Assembly: GCA_015665275.1 (NCBI GenBank)
Contig: JADFAL010000030.1
Location: forward strand, 19,501 to 83,500
Length of the DNA: 64,000 bases
DNA from: Flavobacteriales bacterium
GTDB lineage: Bacteria; Bacteroidota; Bacteroidia; Flavobacteriales_D; Crocinitomicaceae
Direction of reading: 5' to 3'
This document shows positions 54,355 to 63,289 of this stretch, piece after piece (the first letter of the stretch is position 1; every line of letters begins with the position of its first letter). The position numbers and the translations under genes are program-made. Under the pieces are notes generated by a model that worked only from the letters and a program-made list of their open reading frames with translations, made no database searches and was not told the origin of the DNA.

Positions 54355-55710
54355 ATGAATGTAACTCGTCACGATGTAGATGCGTTGAACGCAAAACTTA
54401 CGGTAGAAATTTTGCCGGCTGATTACGAAAAGAAGGTGAACGATACCTTGGACAATTACCGTAAAACAGCACGAGTACCTGGATTCCGTCCCGGACATGT
54501 TCCAATGGGATTAGTGAAAAAGCAATACGGAAAAGCAGTTCTTTCCGAAGAATTGAACAAAGTAGTGAGCCAATCGTTGCAAGAATATATCTCTGAGAAC
54601 AAATTAGATATTCTTGGAAATCCTATACCAGCAGAAGGTGAGGATAGCTTCAAAGGGGATTTCGAAAATCCAGATACCTTTGAATTCTACTACGACATCG
54701 CTCTTGCACCAGAAGTGAACGTTCCGTTATCAGGAAAGAACAAGTTCGACTATGTTAAGGTGAAGGTTGACGATGCATTGATCGAGAAGCAAATTGAAGA
54801 TTTACGTCGCCGTTACGGAAAGTTGGTTTCCGGAGATAAGATTGGAGAAAAAGACATGGTTTTGGCTCAATTTGTTGAGTTGAACGATGACGAGACGATC
54901 AAGGAAGGAGGAATCTTGCACACTTCAACAGTTTCATTGGAGTTCGTTTCTAACGACAAAGTGAAGAAGTCATTGATTGGAAAGCAGATAGGCGATAAGC
55001 TAGTCGTAAATCCAAATGATGTTTCTCGTGGTGGCGCTGATACAGCAGCTATGTTAGGAGTTAAAGAAGACGAATTGGAAGGACTTTCCGATAAATTCCA
55101 AATGACGATCAATGAAATCAAAGTGATGGAGATGGCGGATTTGAACGAGGAGTTGTTTGACAAGTTGTTCGGTCCTGGAGCTGTAAAAGACGAGAAGGCA
55201 TTGCGTGATCGCGTGAGAAATGATTTGGATGGAATGTTCGTGAACGATTCTGACCGAATGCTGACGCGTTCTGTGTACGATAGCCTTTTGGAGAAAACAG
55301 AAGTTGAATTGCCGGATGCGTTCTTAAAACGTTGGATTCAATTGTCCAATGAGTCGAAGATCACAATGGAGCAAATCGAAGCGGATTACGAGAACTACTC
55401 AAAAGGATTGAAGTGGCAGTTGATTCAAAGTTCGATTTTCAAAGCCAACGATATCAAGTTGGAGAACGACGAGGTTATTGAATACACAAAAGGGTTGTTG
55501 GTAAACAACTATGCTCAGTATGGTATGCCCGCTCCTGAAGATGAGGAATTGACACAATCTGCGATGCAGGTATTGCAAAACCAAGAGGAAGCAAATAAGG
55601 TGTACGATATGCTTGCAGAACGCAAGTTGACGACTTACTTCAAAGAGACGGTAAAGTTGAACGAGAAGGAAGTTAGTTACGATGAATTCACCGAATTGGC
55701 TGCAAAGTAA
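54355..55710 (+). CDS. tig: Trigger factor
   Basis: 451 residues from ATG 54355 (MNVTRHDVDALNAKLTVEI). The track ORF runs back into the tRNA and is rejected. The ribosome-binding domain carries ARVPGFRPGHVPMGLVKKQYG (family GFRxGxxP signature), followed by a divergent FKBP-type domain and the helical C-terminal chaperone arms. Ribosome-associated chaperone for nascent chains. It is separated from clpP and clpX, with which it is often clustered in other phyla. A strong terminator follows. Confidence 0.94.
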   Translation: MNVTRHDVDALNAKLTVEILPADYEKKVNDTLDNYRKTARVPGFRPGHVPMGLVKKQYGKAVLSEELNKVVSQSLQEYISENKLDILGNPIPAEGEDSFKGDFENPDTFEFYYDIALAPEVNVPLSGKNKFDYVKVKVDDALIEKQIEDLRRRYGKLVSGDKIGEKDMVLAQFVELNDDETIKEGGILHTSTVSLEFVSNDKVKKSLIGKQIGDKLVVNPNDVSRGGADTAAMLGVKEDELEGLSDKFQMTINEIKVMEMADLNEELFDKLFGPGAVKDEKALRDRVRNDLDGMFVNDSDRMLTRSVYDSLLEKTEVELPDAFLKRWIQLSNESKITMEQIEADYENYSKGLKWQLIQSSIFKANDIKLENDEVIEYTKGLLVNNYAQYGMPAPEDEELTQSAMQVLQNQEEANKVYDMLAERKLTTYFKETVKLNEKEVSYDEFTELAAK

Positions 55711-55732
55711 GCCGGTTTAAGAAAATAAGAAG

Positions 55733-55763
55733 AAAGCCCTGACAGAAATGTCAGGGCTTTTTG
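55733..55763. terminator. Bidirectional terminator between tig and the NarL regulator gene
   Basis: AAAGCCCTGACA and TGTCAGGGCTTT form a perfect 12-bp stem with GAAA loop and a T-run on the plus side; the stem core is identical to the one at 17761. It can serve both convergent genes. Confidence 0.92.
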
Positions 55764-55764
55764 T

Positions 55765-56427
55765 TTATAGATTATCTAACTCAATAATACCGTGTTTTAG
55801 ACAATATATGATCATGCCTGTGGTGTTGCGTGTATTTGTTTTCTCTAGTAAATTCTTCTTGTAACCTTCTATGGTGCGCTGACTGAGGCACAAACTATCG
55901 GCAATTTCCTGTGCTGTTTTTTCATTACAAATCAACTCTAGCACCTCGTATTCACGTTCCGTAAAGGTGATTTGTTGATTGAGTTGTATAGGTTTTCGCT
56001 GCTTTACTTTTAATCCATTACGCATGATTTCTATGACTTTGTTGTCGTAGTAATGTCCATGTTCAAGTACCGCATGAATGGCTTTAGAAATCTCACTGAA
56101 TCCTACGTGTTTTAAAAGATATCCATGAGCCCCTTTTTCTATAAGGTGAAGAATTAAAGAAGGGTCTTCGTGCATGGATAGAATGATGACTTTTACAGGG
56201 ATATTTCGTGCTATAATTTCAGCCAGGGTCTCAATACCGTCCATTCCCGGCATATCCAAATCGAGAAGTAGCACTTCCGGAGTCGATGTTGATAAATCCT
56301 CCAAACAACTTACTCCGCTATTAGCAGTAAGCACTACGTCGAATGCATCTTTGGTATCCAAAAGTGCTTGCATTCCTTCACGAAATAAGTCGTGATCATC
56401 AACAATTCCAATAGTTATTTTCGACAT
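55765..56427 (-). CDS. NarL/LuxR-type response regulator
   Basis: 220 residues. Receiver domain with acidic pair in GIVDDHDLF, phosphoacceptor Asp in VLLLDLDMPGMDG and a KGAHGYLLKHVG lysine motif. The C-terminal LuxR helix-turn-helix is FTEREYEVLELICNEKTAQEIADSLCLSQRTIEGYKKNLLEKT. It follows the kinase gene by one base, giving the standard Bacteroidota 7TM-kinase-regulator trio. Since the partner kinase is interrupted, its control may be changed. Confidence 0.93.
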   Translation of the reverse strand: MSKITIGIVDDHDLFREGMQALLDTKDAFDVVLTANSGVSCLEDLSTSTPEVLLLDLDMPGMDGIETLAEIIARNIPVKVIILSMHEDPSLILHLIEKGAHGYLLKHVGFSEISKAIHAVLEHGHYYDNKVIEIMRNGLKVKQRKPIQLNQQITFTEREYEVLELICNEKTAQEIADSLCLSQRTIEGYKKNLLEKTNTRNTTGMIIYCLKHGIIELDNL

Positions 56428-56428
56428 T

Positions 56429-57202
56429 TTAAGTTGTTTTTGGAATAAGCAGAACTGTTATGCCAGGTTCGTTCGAAATAACGTTCAATTCAAAATTGAT
56501 CATTTCGGCGCGAGACATCATGCCTTGAAGTCCAAGTCCAATTCTTTCTGAGTTGGCAGTGAAGCCCTTTCCGTTATCATTAATTTCAATTGAGAATTGA
56601 TTGCCATGCGGTTGTAATTGAATTGCAATTTTAGATCCTTTTGAATGTTTCAGAGCATTGGAAAGCGATTCCTGAAAAATACGGAAAGCATGCAGTTCGG
56701 TGTTTCTATCAAATCGTTTTGAGTGCAAATTTGATTGAAATTTTATCTCGATTGTCGAATCTGGAATTTTACGCAGATAAGATTCAATGGCTTTTTCGAG
56801 TCCTAACTTTGCAAGTACTGGCGGAAACAAATTGTGGCTGATATTCTGGACAGATTCAATGGTTTCATTTAAAATTTCCATGGTAGACGTTATGGTTCCG
56901 GAATTTTCATCTTGAATACTGCCATCACTGCTTAAAATGATTTTTGCAATGGACAATTGCGCTCCAATTTCATCGTGCAGATTGGATGCGAACTGCCGCC
57001 TTTCTTCTTCTACAGCTTACAGCGTGGCATGGATCATGACTTTCTGGTGTTCAATTTGAACAAGTTGTAGTTTTTGACGTTGTGCGTTCACTTTTCGTTG
57101 ATAGAGCAACACAAACAAAATAATCGCCGTTGCAAGCACAAAGGCTAACAGCATTCCAGCAATAACTAGATCGATGAAGGCTGAATCCGTGGAGTTTTCC
57201 AT
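56429..57202 (-). pseudogene. NarX-like sensor histidine kinase with an in-frame TAA before the H-box
   Basis: ORFs 57017-57202 and 56429-56956 are in the same frame and separated only by a TAA at 57017-57019. Read through, 258 codons encode one membrane helix (LVIAGMLLAFVLATAIILFVLLY), a linker, the HisKA_3 phosphoacceptor segment EEERRQFASNLHDEIGAQLS and a HATPase domain (NALKHSKGS, DNGKGFTANSERIGLGLQGM). Relatives have a sense codon, often Glu, where the TAA stands. As written, the protein either stops after 61 residues or restarts within the H-box, so kinase activity should be lost. A sequencing error or recent mutation is most likely. Confidence 0.82.
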
Positions 57203-57828
57203 AGGCCAATGCTAATCAGTAAATAGTAAAGAGTCATGAAAATCACGTGCATGACCCAAATGGTGATGTTTAAATTATACGATAATTGCGCTACATAACT
57301 GCTAAAGTAGAACAACAGTAGATTCGATGAAAAATAGAGAAGTGCGGCGGAATTGATCCAAAATAATGGTTGATTCCAGATATTAATTCCAGAAGATGTT
57401 TTCATAATAAAGCCATACATAAAAAGCGAAATGGCAATCATAACTGCACTTTCAATGGTTCTTGGGACCCAGTTCATTTCAAATGGGTTGTGAAACACAA
57501 ACGCCTGAACGATAACTATACAAGTAAACAAAGTTGTTAGTACTACTGCCCATTTTCTTAGGTTTCGTGTAAAATAGCTTGTGAAGTAAAAAATGAGCAG
57601 GGTAAACTCCAATATGCTATAGATATGTGAAACAAGAATGTTGTTCATTTGCTTGTTCCAGAGTATCGTTGAAACTATTTGACTGACACAGGCAATTCCT
57701 GTCAATACAACAATCCATTTTTCGTTAGCGGTAAACTTGACTTTCCTCAAACCAACAATCATTGCGAAAGCAATTGGAATGAAGGCAAGATTCGGGATGT
57801 AAAACAATATGTCCTTATCTATGTGCAC
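57166..57828 (-). CDS. Seven-helix membrane protein of the kinase/regulator cluster
   Basis: 220 residues with about seven hydrophobic helices and no soluble domain. I recognise no named family, but similar 7TM proteins precede NarX/NarL-like pairs in many Bacteroidota. It overlaps the kinase start by 37 bases, implying coupled expression and possibly a sensory partner. Function unknown. Confidence 0.68.
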   Translation of the reverse strand: MHIDKDILFYIPNLAFIPIAFAMIVGLRKVKFTANEKWIVVLTGIACVSQIVSTILWNKQMNNILVSHIYSILEFTLLIFYFTSYFTRNLRKWAVVLTTLFTCIVIVQAFVFHNPFEMNWVPRTIESAVMIAISLFMYGFIMKTSSGINIWNQPLFWINSAALLYFSSNLLLFYFSSYVAQLSYNLNITIWVMHVIFMTLYYLLISIGLWKTPRIQPSSI

Positions 57829-57843
57829 TTGAGCAGTTTGAAT

Positions 57844-58233
57844 TTATTCGTCCTCAGCGTACAGTGGACTGCTTCCGCATGTTTTAGGGCACGGCAAGGC
57901 AAAATCAAAAATCCCACTTCTTTCCGCTCCTTCAATTGGGTTGATAAGGTCTAATGAATCGTTGTCTCCGTCTCCGTATTTATCAACTCCCACGGCCAAT
58001 AGTTTTATGGTCCCATCTTCTAGCATAGCAGGATAGATTTTAATATGCGTTGCTTCCAACCAGTCTTCGTTTAGAATTTGCGTAAAATCATATTTACTGA
58101 ACATGAACGATTTCGCATAGGGATTTCCTTCCGCATCTGCTAGACCTTGCCATCTCGCTGTCATATCTTTTGCATCATCTAGAAGAACAGCGTTAAATGT
58201 TCCTTTGATTTTTTTGTCGTTTTGATCTCCCAT
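57844..58233 (-). CDS. Small acidic soluble protein of unknown function
   Basis: 129 residues, no signal peptide, acidic, with VGVDKYGDGDNDSLDLINP (an Asp/Gly-rich loop that could bind Ca2+) and a C-terminal CPKTCGSS pair of cysteines. I do not recognise it. It lies 15 bases upstream of the 7TM gene on the same strand and may lead that operon. Confidence 0.6.
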   Translation of the reverse strand: MGDQNDKKIKGTFNAVLLDDAKDMTARWQGLADAEGNPYAKSFMFSKYDFTQILNEDWLEATHIKIYPAMLEDGTIKLLAVGVDKYGDGDNDSLDLINPIEGAERSGIFDFALPCPKTCGSSPLYAEDE

Positions 58234-58375
58234 GTTTTTCTTTTAAAGGAATTAAAAATTGAGCACTCTTGGTGCATAATCGAGTGATTTTAGGTAATAA
58301 TACGGTGTAATTTCGGAAAATACGGTATTCGTTAATTTGCCAATTTTTACGCTGTTTTCAAGACTTTGACCTCTG

Positions 58376-58383
58376 TATGTTTG
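58376..58383 (+). promoter_or_regulatory. Candidate -7 box for the small C2-like protein gene
   Basis: TATGTTTG matches TAnnTTTG exactly, 115 bases before the ATG at 58499, which implies a leader of about 110 bases. The leader shows no structure I can name. Confidence 0.4.
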
Positions 58384-58498
58384 TGTTGTCGAAAGGATGA
58401 GAGGCCAGTTGCAATGAATCCGGAAGCTACGCTTGTTCTAACGGCTAAACGATTATTAACACATTGTCAGATCGAAAGAAATGACATTCTAAAATTCA

Positions 58499-58858
58499 AT
58501 GAAAATGGCAACTATGTACTTACAGTCAGTAGTTTGTATTGACACATCAGAATCAGGAAAAGACGAAGTTTATGTAAAATACAGCATCGATGGAGGCTCT
58601 TCAAAAACGTACCCGAGTTCAGGATACCACTCAATGAGCGGCGATGAATACAACCCTTGGTACACGAATCTAAAATTGGAGTTCGACAGCACCGTTGAAA
58701 TCAAATTGTATGACAAAGACGACGTATCGAGCGATGATTTACTAGGTTCTCATACCTATACTACGGATGATGCGCAGTATACGGAATCACAACTGGCGAT
58801 GAATTCGGATGAAGGATCTCGTTATGTATTGGTTACAGGACCTACGGTTAAGGGTTAA
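58499..58858 (+). CDS. Small C2-like beta-sandwich protein, unknown function
   Basis: 119 residues, no signal peptide. Strands such as MYLQSVVCIDTSESGKDEVYVKYS and TNLKLEFDSTVEIKLYDKDDVSSDDLLGSHTY resemble C2-type domains, including the acidic loop KDDVSSDD that could bind Ca2+. Only six to eight strands fit, so it is a single domain. It stands alone between a candidate promoter and a clear terminator, pointing away from its neighbours. The start could instead be the Met at residue 3 or 6. Confidence 0.68.
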   Translation: MKMATMYLQSVVCIDTSESGKDEVYVKYSIDGGSSKTYPSSGYHSMSGDEYNPWYTNLKLEFDSTVEIKLYDKDDVSSDDLLGSHTYTTDDAQYTESQLAMNSDEGSRYVLVTGPTVKG

Positions 58859-58876
58859 TTAAATTTAACCTTAGTG

Positions 58877-58910
58877 AAAACCGGGATTCTATTGAGTTCC
58901 GGTTTTTTTA
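58877..58910 (+). terminator. Terminator of the C2-like protein gene
   Basis: AAAACCGG and CCGGTTTT arms close a 14-base loop and are followed by a run of T, 18 bases after the stop codon. Confidence 0.85.
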
Positions 58911-58946
58911 GTTTTGAACACTTGTTGAAGTTGGTATAGGTGTTTA

Positions 58947-60437
58947 TTAGCTAATCAAAGACTCCAAAGCAGGATAGTCTATTTTAGAATTATGCCTGGG
59001 ATCTCTTGGAATGTCCATGAATTTAATCTCATCGAAAGGAATATCCAAAGATTGTTCTAAACGATGATCAACATTTGCCCCACCTTCCAGCACTAGAATC
59101 AACTTCGAATTAATTTGAAGCAAGGTTCCCATGGTAACACCTGGTATTTGCTGCAGTCGATTTTCAATGATAAAGGGTGATAGAATTGAGTCGTTATGAT
59201 AGATCAATTGCTGGCTTCTCCCCGTTAAATACAATTCTCCACCCCATAGAAAGCCGGAGTCCCCCGTTCTATGCCATACCGTGTCTCCAACCACAATTTT
59301 GTTTTTCTTGAACGCTTCCTCATTGTTGAAGTAACGCTTTAAAACATGCGGTCCGGCCACAATTATCTCTCCTATCGTTTCGTCGTTAAGCGTGAGCGCA
59401 TCCAATTCGCTCATAGAAGCATTTGGAATCGCCGCCTCATTTATTTTAAAAATGCGCAAGTCTGTTTTGTGGTAAATATGTCCTACTGGTAATCCTACAG
59501 TCAACTTGTCTTCATTATCAATCAATTCCCCCGCTTCTATAGAACTAATCGGTTCTGATTCAGTCGATCCATAAACAATGTTTACAGCAGCCTTTGAAAA
59601 AGCATTCTTCAGCAACTTTGCTTGAGAAGGGAAAACAGGTGCGCCTCCGGTGAATACTTTATCAATTCCATTAAACACGTTTTTGTTTTCCGTCTTTTGA
59701 GCCAATTGTTCCACAATAAAAGGCGATGCAGTAATACGATTGACCTTGTGCTTCTCAATCTGGTTGACCAATTTTTGGGCGTCCATCGTTTCCGGTTTCG
59801 ACATTTTGAAATCGGCAATGACCGAAGTGCAACCTACCCCAAGGTTCACGAACAATACAATTGGTAAAACTGGCATGTCTACATCTTCAGCATTCGGGTC
59901 GATCTCGTCAAGCAGGGCGTCGAATTGTTCTTTCAAAAAACCATGCGTACGATCGGCTGCTTTTGGTCGTCCTGTGCTTCCGGTTGTAAAGGTTATAAGG
60001 GCCGAATCATTATTGGTGACTGACTGAATTTCGTGGATGTGGGAATCCTGTTTCTTTAATGAAAGCTTAATGGGAATGCGCCGTAATTCTTTTGAGAACC
60101 AAGAGAAAATTCGTGCCTTAGTAACTCCGATGAATCCCTTGCAGTCAGCAATCTCACAGCATAATTCCAGTCGTTTTTTGTTGACCCAAGCATCTAGGAA
60201 AACGGCTGTTGCACCACAATAGAATAAGGCCAAAACGATGCGGTAAAGGTCTACGCTCATTGGAACAAAAACAAGTACACGATCTCCTTTTTGAATGCCT
60301 TTTTTTCTGAAATATGCGGCCGTTTCAAGAACATCCTTTTTCAAATCGCTATACGAGATACTTGTCTTCGGATCGATGATTGCTAATCGATCTGGATGCT
60401 TTTCTGCAGTGTTAAGAAAGAGTCGAGAGATATTCAT
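58947..60437 (-). CDS. OleC-like AMP-forming acyl ligase
   Basis: 496 residues. ANL-superfamily adenylating enzyme with the P-loop ITFTTGSTGRPKAADRTHG, the A5-type VYGSTESEPISS and the RTGDSGFLWGGELYLTGRS motif. The DVDMPVLPIVLFVNLGVGCTSVIADF stretch and FTGGAPVFPSQAKLL closely recall OleC and related fatty-acid ligases rather than classic acyl-CoA synthetases. It could activate an acyl chain or form a beta-lactone. It is the last gene of the lipid-like operon and overlaps the GNAT gene by four bases. No oleA, oleB or oleD is visible. Confidence 0.82.
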   Translation of the reverse strand: MNISRLFLNTAEKHPDRLAIIDPKTSISYSDLKKDVLETAAYFRKKGIQKGDRVLVFVPMSVDLYRIVLALFYCGATAVFLDAWVNKKRLELCCEIADCKGFIGVTKARIFSWFSKELRRIPIKLSLKKQDSHIHEIQSVTNNDSALITFTTGSTGRPKAADRTHGFLKEQFDALLDEIDPNAEDVDMPVLPIVLFVNLGVGCTSVIADFKMSKPETMDAQKLVNQIEKHKVNRITASPFIVEQLAQKTENKNVFNGIDKVFTGGAPVFPSQAKLLKNAFSKAAVNIVYGSTESEPISSIEAGELIDNEDKLTVGLPVGHIYHKTDLRIFKINEAAIPNASMSELDALTLNDETIGEIIVAGPHVLKRYFNNEEAFKKNKIVVGDTVWHRTGDSGFLWGGELYLTGRSQQLIYHNDSILSPFIIENRLQQIPGVTMGTLLQINSKLILVLEGGANVDHRLEQSLDIPFDEIKFMDIPRDPRHNSKIDYPALESLIS

Positions 60438-61450
60438 AGGTCTATTCCGTAAAGTGAGTACGATTTGTAATGATCTCCCTCGTAATTGTTGGAAATGCTT
60501 ACCGAGTGGTTGTCGAGAATCATCAGTGCATGAATTACACGCTCAAAGTTTCGCTTGGCGGCAATTTGATAGGTTTTCCCGGCCAAATAGGATCCAATTC
60601 CTCGAAATTTTGTGTCCTTTTTTCTGGCAAGTGATTTAATGATCAAGGTTTTTCCAGAAGGATCGAGATAATCGGGAATTGAAAAGGAAATTGCTTGAAT
60701 TTCGCCTTCTTGATCTTCCACCACCCAAATGAGCTCCGGATCGAAATACTTCTTCAACTGCGCATATTTCTTCACAAAATCATCTTCTGCAATTGGGGTA
60801 AACAAGAAGTTCTCTTTAAATGCCTCGTTGTTGAATCTTGCCAATTTCTTCAAGTCGGATTCCAGATTATCCAAATCTATCGATCTGAATACGGCGCCAT
60901 TCTCTTTGAAGCGCTTCTCCCATTTCGTGATCCGTGCATCATCGTAGGTGAGTTGTGTATCAAGGTTGGAGATGTACGTTGCAACGTCTTGAAAACCGAA
61001 ATCTACCCAAAGCTTTCCATAGTACGCATGATGATACGGCTCCATGAAGAAGTTGGGATGCTTGTTATGATCGCTAAATCGATAACTGTTCCAAGTAGAT
61101 CCTTCCATTGGTCCAATGACATAAGCAAATCCATTTGATTTTGCATTGGCAATCGCTTTGTCTAAGAGGAATTTAGATGCTTCGGAATCTTCAATGCATT
61201 CGAAACTCCCTAGTGTGCATGCCTTTTTCTCATCAACTTCCAATCCTGGCTTAAGGTATAGAGCACACCTTGCAATGGCGTTGTCATTTTCAAGTAAAAC
61301 ATAGCAATTTGATAGGTGTTCTGAAGGAATCAGGTCGTGGCCCAAAATAAATCGCTGACTGTTCTCAGGGTACAACAGCTTAGGTAGTTCCGAGAAAAGA
61401 TGAAAATCCTTCTTACCCGGAAATGTTTCTATGATTTTGAAATTACGCAT
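60434..61450 (-). CDS. GNAT-superfamily N-acyltransferase of unknown substrate
   Basis: 338 residues. A tandem-GNAT-like fold is suggested by AYVIGPMEGSTWNSYRF at about residues 113-129 and by the acyl-CoA-binding-type RGIGSYLAGKTYQIAAKRNFERVIHALM near residues 288-315. The family, with the GPMxGSTWxxYR signature, is uncharacterised as far as I know. It lies between the OleC-like ligase (4-base overlap) and the kinase-like gene (8-base overlap), so it may transfer the activated acyl group to an amine formed in the same pathway (inference). Confidence 0.7.
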   Translation of the reverse strand: MRNFKIIETFPGKKDFHLFSELPKLLYPENSQRFILGHDLIPSEHLSNCYVLLENDNAIARCALYLKPGLEVDEKKACTLGSFECIEDSEASKFLLDKAIANAKSNGFAYVIGPMEGSTWNSYRFSDHNKHPNFFMEPYHHAYYGKLWVDFGFQDVATYISNLDTQLTYDDARITKWEKRFKENGAVFRSIDLDNLESDLKKLARFNNEAFKENFLFTPIAEDDFVKKYAQLKKYFDPELIWVVEDQEGEIQAISFSIPDYLDPSGKTLIIKSLARKKDTKFRGIGSYLAGKTYQIAAKRNFERVIHALMILDNHSVSISNNYEGDHYKSYSLYGIDL

Positions 61451-62120
61451 AGTTCAAATAGTATTCTGCAACGAGCAATACGATTGTCGCGGCAAATGGG
61501 ATGGTGAAATTATCGTATCCGCCATGAGAAATTCCTTCGGCGAAAGTCGTACAAATGGCTAGGACCATGGCTACAATTATCGCGTGCAAAATGGAGTAGT
61601 GCTCAAGTCCTATCAGAAATACGATGGAAAGTAAGAGCGCTGCGCCCATAAATGCTAAGGAACCGCTAATTGTTTTCTTTTGGCCAAATGCGCTGTAGGG
61701 TTTGTATGGATATTTCTTCCCAACATATGCAGCTATAGGATCGCACAATGCTAATGTTAAAATGGGAATGTAATACAATGCGAAATTGTCGAAGTAATTG
61801 TAGTTCAAAAAGCATCCGTAAACGATTATCGGATAAAGGATACTGCCGTTAGTTTTTCGCTCTACAGCATTGATGGAGGGTAACAATTTTAGTGGCCAGC
61901 TTACCAAGAGAATCACTAAAAAGCTTCCGCATAACGCTAATACGAACCAGTGATTTTCTAGCATTGGCGGGAAGAAGAGCGTCAGTACTCCAGTAAAAAT
62001 GTGGACTATTTTTCGCGTTATTTCTGCTTGAAAATTGAACTTGTGATACAATAATTCAGCTACTCCGAATAGAACTAGGAATGCTGTCCCCAAGATGCCT
62101 ATGTTGATCCAATTGGTCAT
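61443..62120 (-). CDS. Dolichol/phytol kinase-like CTP-dependent membrane enzyme
   Basis: 225 residues with about seven transmembrane helices. The ITRKIVHIFTGVL motif near the N-terminus and LALCDPIAAYVGKKYPYKP with GQKKTISGSLAFM match the CTP-dependent dolichol/phytol kinase (VTE5/SEC59) branch of the cytidylyltransferase superfamily. It probably phosphorylates a polyprenol or other lipid alcohol. Overlaps the DUF3419 gene by four bases and the GNAT gene by eight, so it is an integral part of the operon. Confidence 0.8.
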   Translation of the reverse strand: MTNWINIGILGTAFLVLFGVAELLYHKFNFQAEITRKIVHIFTGVLTLFFPPMLENHWFVLALCGSFLVILLVSWPLKLLPSINAVERKTNGSILYPIIVYGCFLNYNYFDNFALYYIPILTLALCDPIAAYVGKKYPYKPYSAFGQKKTISGSLAFMGAALLLSIVFLIGLEHYSILHAIIVAMVLAICTTFAEGISHGGYDNFTIPFAATIVLLVAEYYLNYA

Positions 62121-63205
62121 TTGTCTCGTTTGTCAATTTGAATTCCCATATAGAAAAATCCATTATCCTGTTTCGTCAGTGTTTTAGTCAATTCTGACTC
62201 ATTTTCGATTCCGTCGATACACGTATTGATTTTTCTCGGAACCATTAAGTTCCAGTACGCAAATCGCGCATTTGGCACGCTGTTATCAACGAGGTTTTGT
62301 GCTACATTTAGAAACAATTCCTGAGGCATGTATTCGAAAATATTGGAAAGGTTGAATTTAGAGAAGTTTTGATATTCGGCAAATGCTGCTTCCGCCAAAC
62401 CATTGAATACTACCAGTCGATCTAGATTGGATTTGATTTTTCCAAAGTTCTCTTCCCGCGCATAATGAGGAAGTTGGTCTCCGAAGTCACCTTTCATGAT
62501 AAAATGAAGAAAGTAATTGTTTTGCGCATTCGTATGACTTAGGTGCGCCGCGGCCTGCCCTAAAATAAATTCGGACACAACTACATCTACTTCTTTTAGG
62601 AATGCTGGATCTCGTCCGAAACGTCCCATCACGAATTTGCTAAAGAATAGTTTGAAAAGTAAACGCCAGCGTCTATTGTTCCATTTCTTATGGAAGAAGG
62701 ATGCCTGATCCTCATAAGACTTCGCTTCGAACAGGCGATCCACTCGTTTTCTTGGATGCACTAAGGGTAAAATTCTCCTGCGGAACAATTTAAAATAGCG
62801 CTCAAACTTGCCTTGATAAATTACGCCGTCGGCTAATTCTTGCTGTCTCGCTATCCAAAATTTTTGTAATTCGTCGGAAAGTTTTGTCTTCACTTTTTCG
62901 AACAATTCCAATCGACGCGAAGATGGTTTAAATCCTAGAAATTCAAGAAATTCTTGATACTCTAGTGTTGCGAAGGCGGCTTTTTTCAACTCGATGAGGC
63001 TCAACTGAACAGGGTTGATGTCCACCGCAACGACCAATTCGGGGCCTTCGGAAAGTAACGAGAAACTGTTATCTCCGGCGGAACCAATGGACAGTACGCG
63101 GTCTCCGGATTTGATTTGTAATCCTTCTAGTAACACATCGGCATCTTCCCAGCAATTGGCGTAGCGGATGTAGTCGTGTTGTACGTTATCTAGTTGTTCT
63201 TTCAT
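62117..63205 (-). CDS. DUF3419/BtaA-like SAM-dependent 3-amino-3-carboxypropyl transferase homologue
   Basis: 362 residues. The N-terminus RYANCWEDADVLLEGLQIKSGDRVLSIGSAGDNSFSLL and VVAVDINPVQLSLIELKKAA form the SAM-binding pattern of BtaA, which moves the aminocarboxypropyl group of SAM to diacylglycerol in betaine-lipid synthesis. No BtaB-type N-methyltransferase is encoded in the window. The active-site details cannot be judged by eye. First gene after the palindrome-bearing spacer; overlaps the kinase-like gene by four bases. Confidence 0.82.
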   Translation of the reverse strand: MKEQLDNVQHDYIRYANCWEDADVLLEGLQIKSGDRVLSIGSAGDNSFSLLSEGPELVVAVDINPVQLSLIELKKAAFATLEYQEFLEFLGFKPSSRRLELFEKVKTKLSDELQKFWIARQQELADGVIYQGKFERYFKLFRRRILPLVHPRKRVDRLFEAKSYEDQASFFHKKWNNRRWRLLFKLFFSKFVMGRFGRDPAFLKEVDVVVSEFILGQAAAHLSHTNAQNNYFLHFIMKGDFGDQLPHYAREENFGKIKSNLDRLVVFNGLAEAAFAEYQNFSKFNLSNIFEYMPQELFLNVAQNLVDNSVPNARFAYWNLMVPRKINTCIDGIENESELTKTLTKQDNGFFYMGIQIDKRDK

Positions 63206-63242
63206 AGAAATCTGCGTCTGTAGGTCCTTGTTTTATTGGAAT

Positions 63243-63277
63243 ATCGGAATATTCCGATTAAACAATATTCGAATATT
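63243..63277. promoter_or_regulatory. Two adjacent perfect palindromes, candidate operator
   Basis: ATCGGAATATTCCGAT (63243-63258, 16 bp) and AATATTCGAATATT (63264-63277, 14 bp) are both perfect palindromes 5 bases apart and share GAATATT half-sites. They lie in the 84-base spacer upstream of the DUF3419 gene and directly after the PEP-enzyme gene. An AT-rich region such as this gives some palindromes by chance, but two in tandem of this length is notable. Confidence 0.55.
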
Positions 63278-63289
63278 TAGGTTTTGCTA

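Noticed and set aside
58414-58542. 42-codon upstream frame overlapping the start of the C2-like gene
   Set aside because: Unremarkable composition, and it overlaps a better frame; likely chance in the leader.
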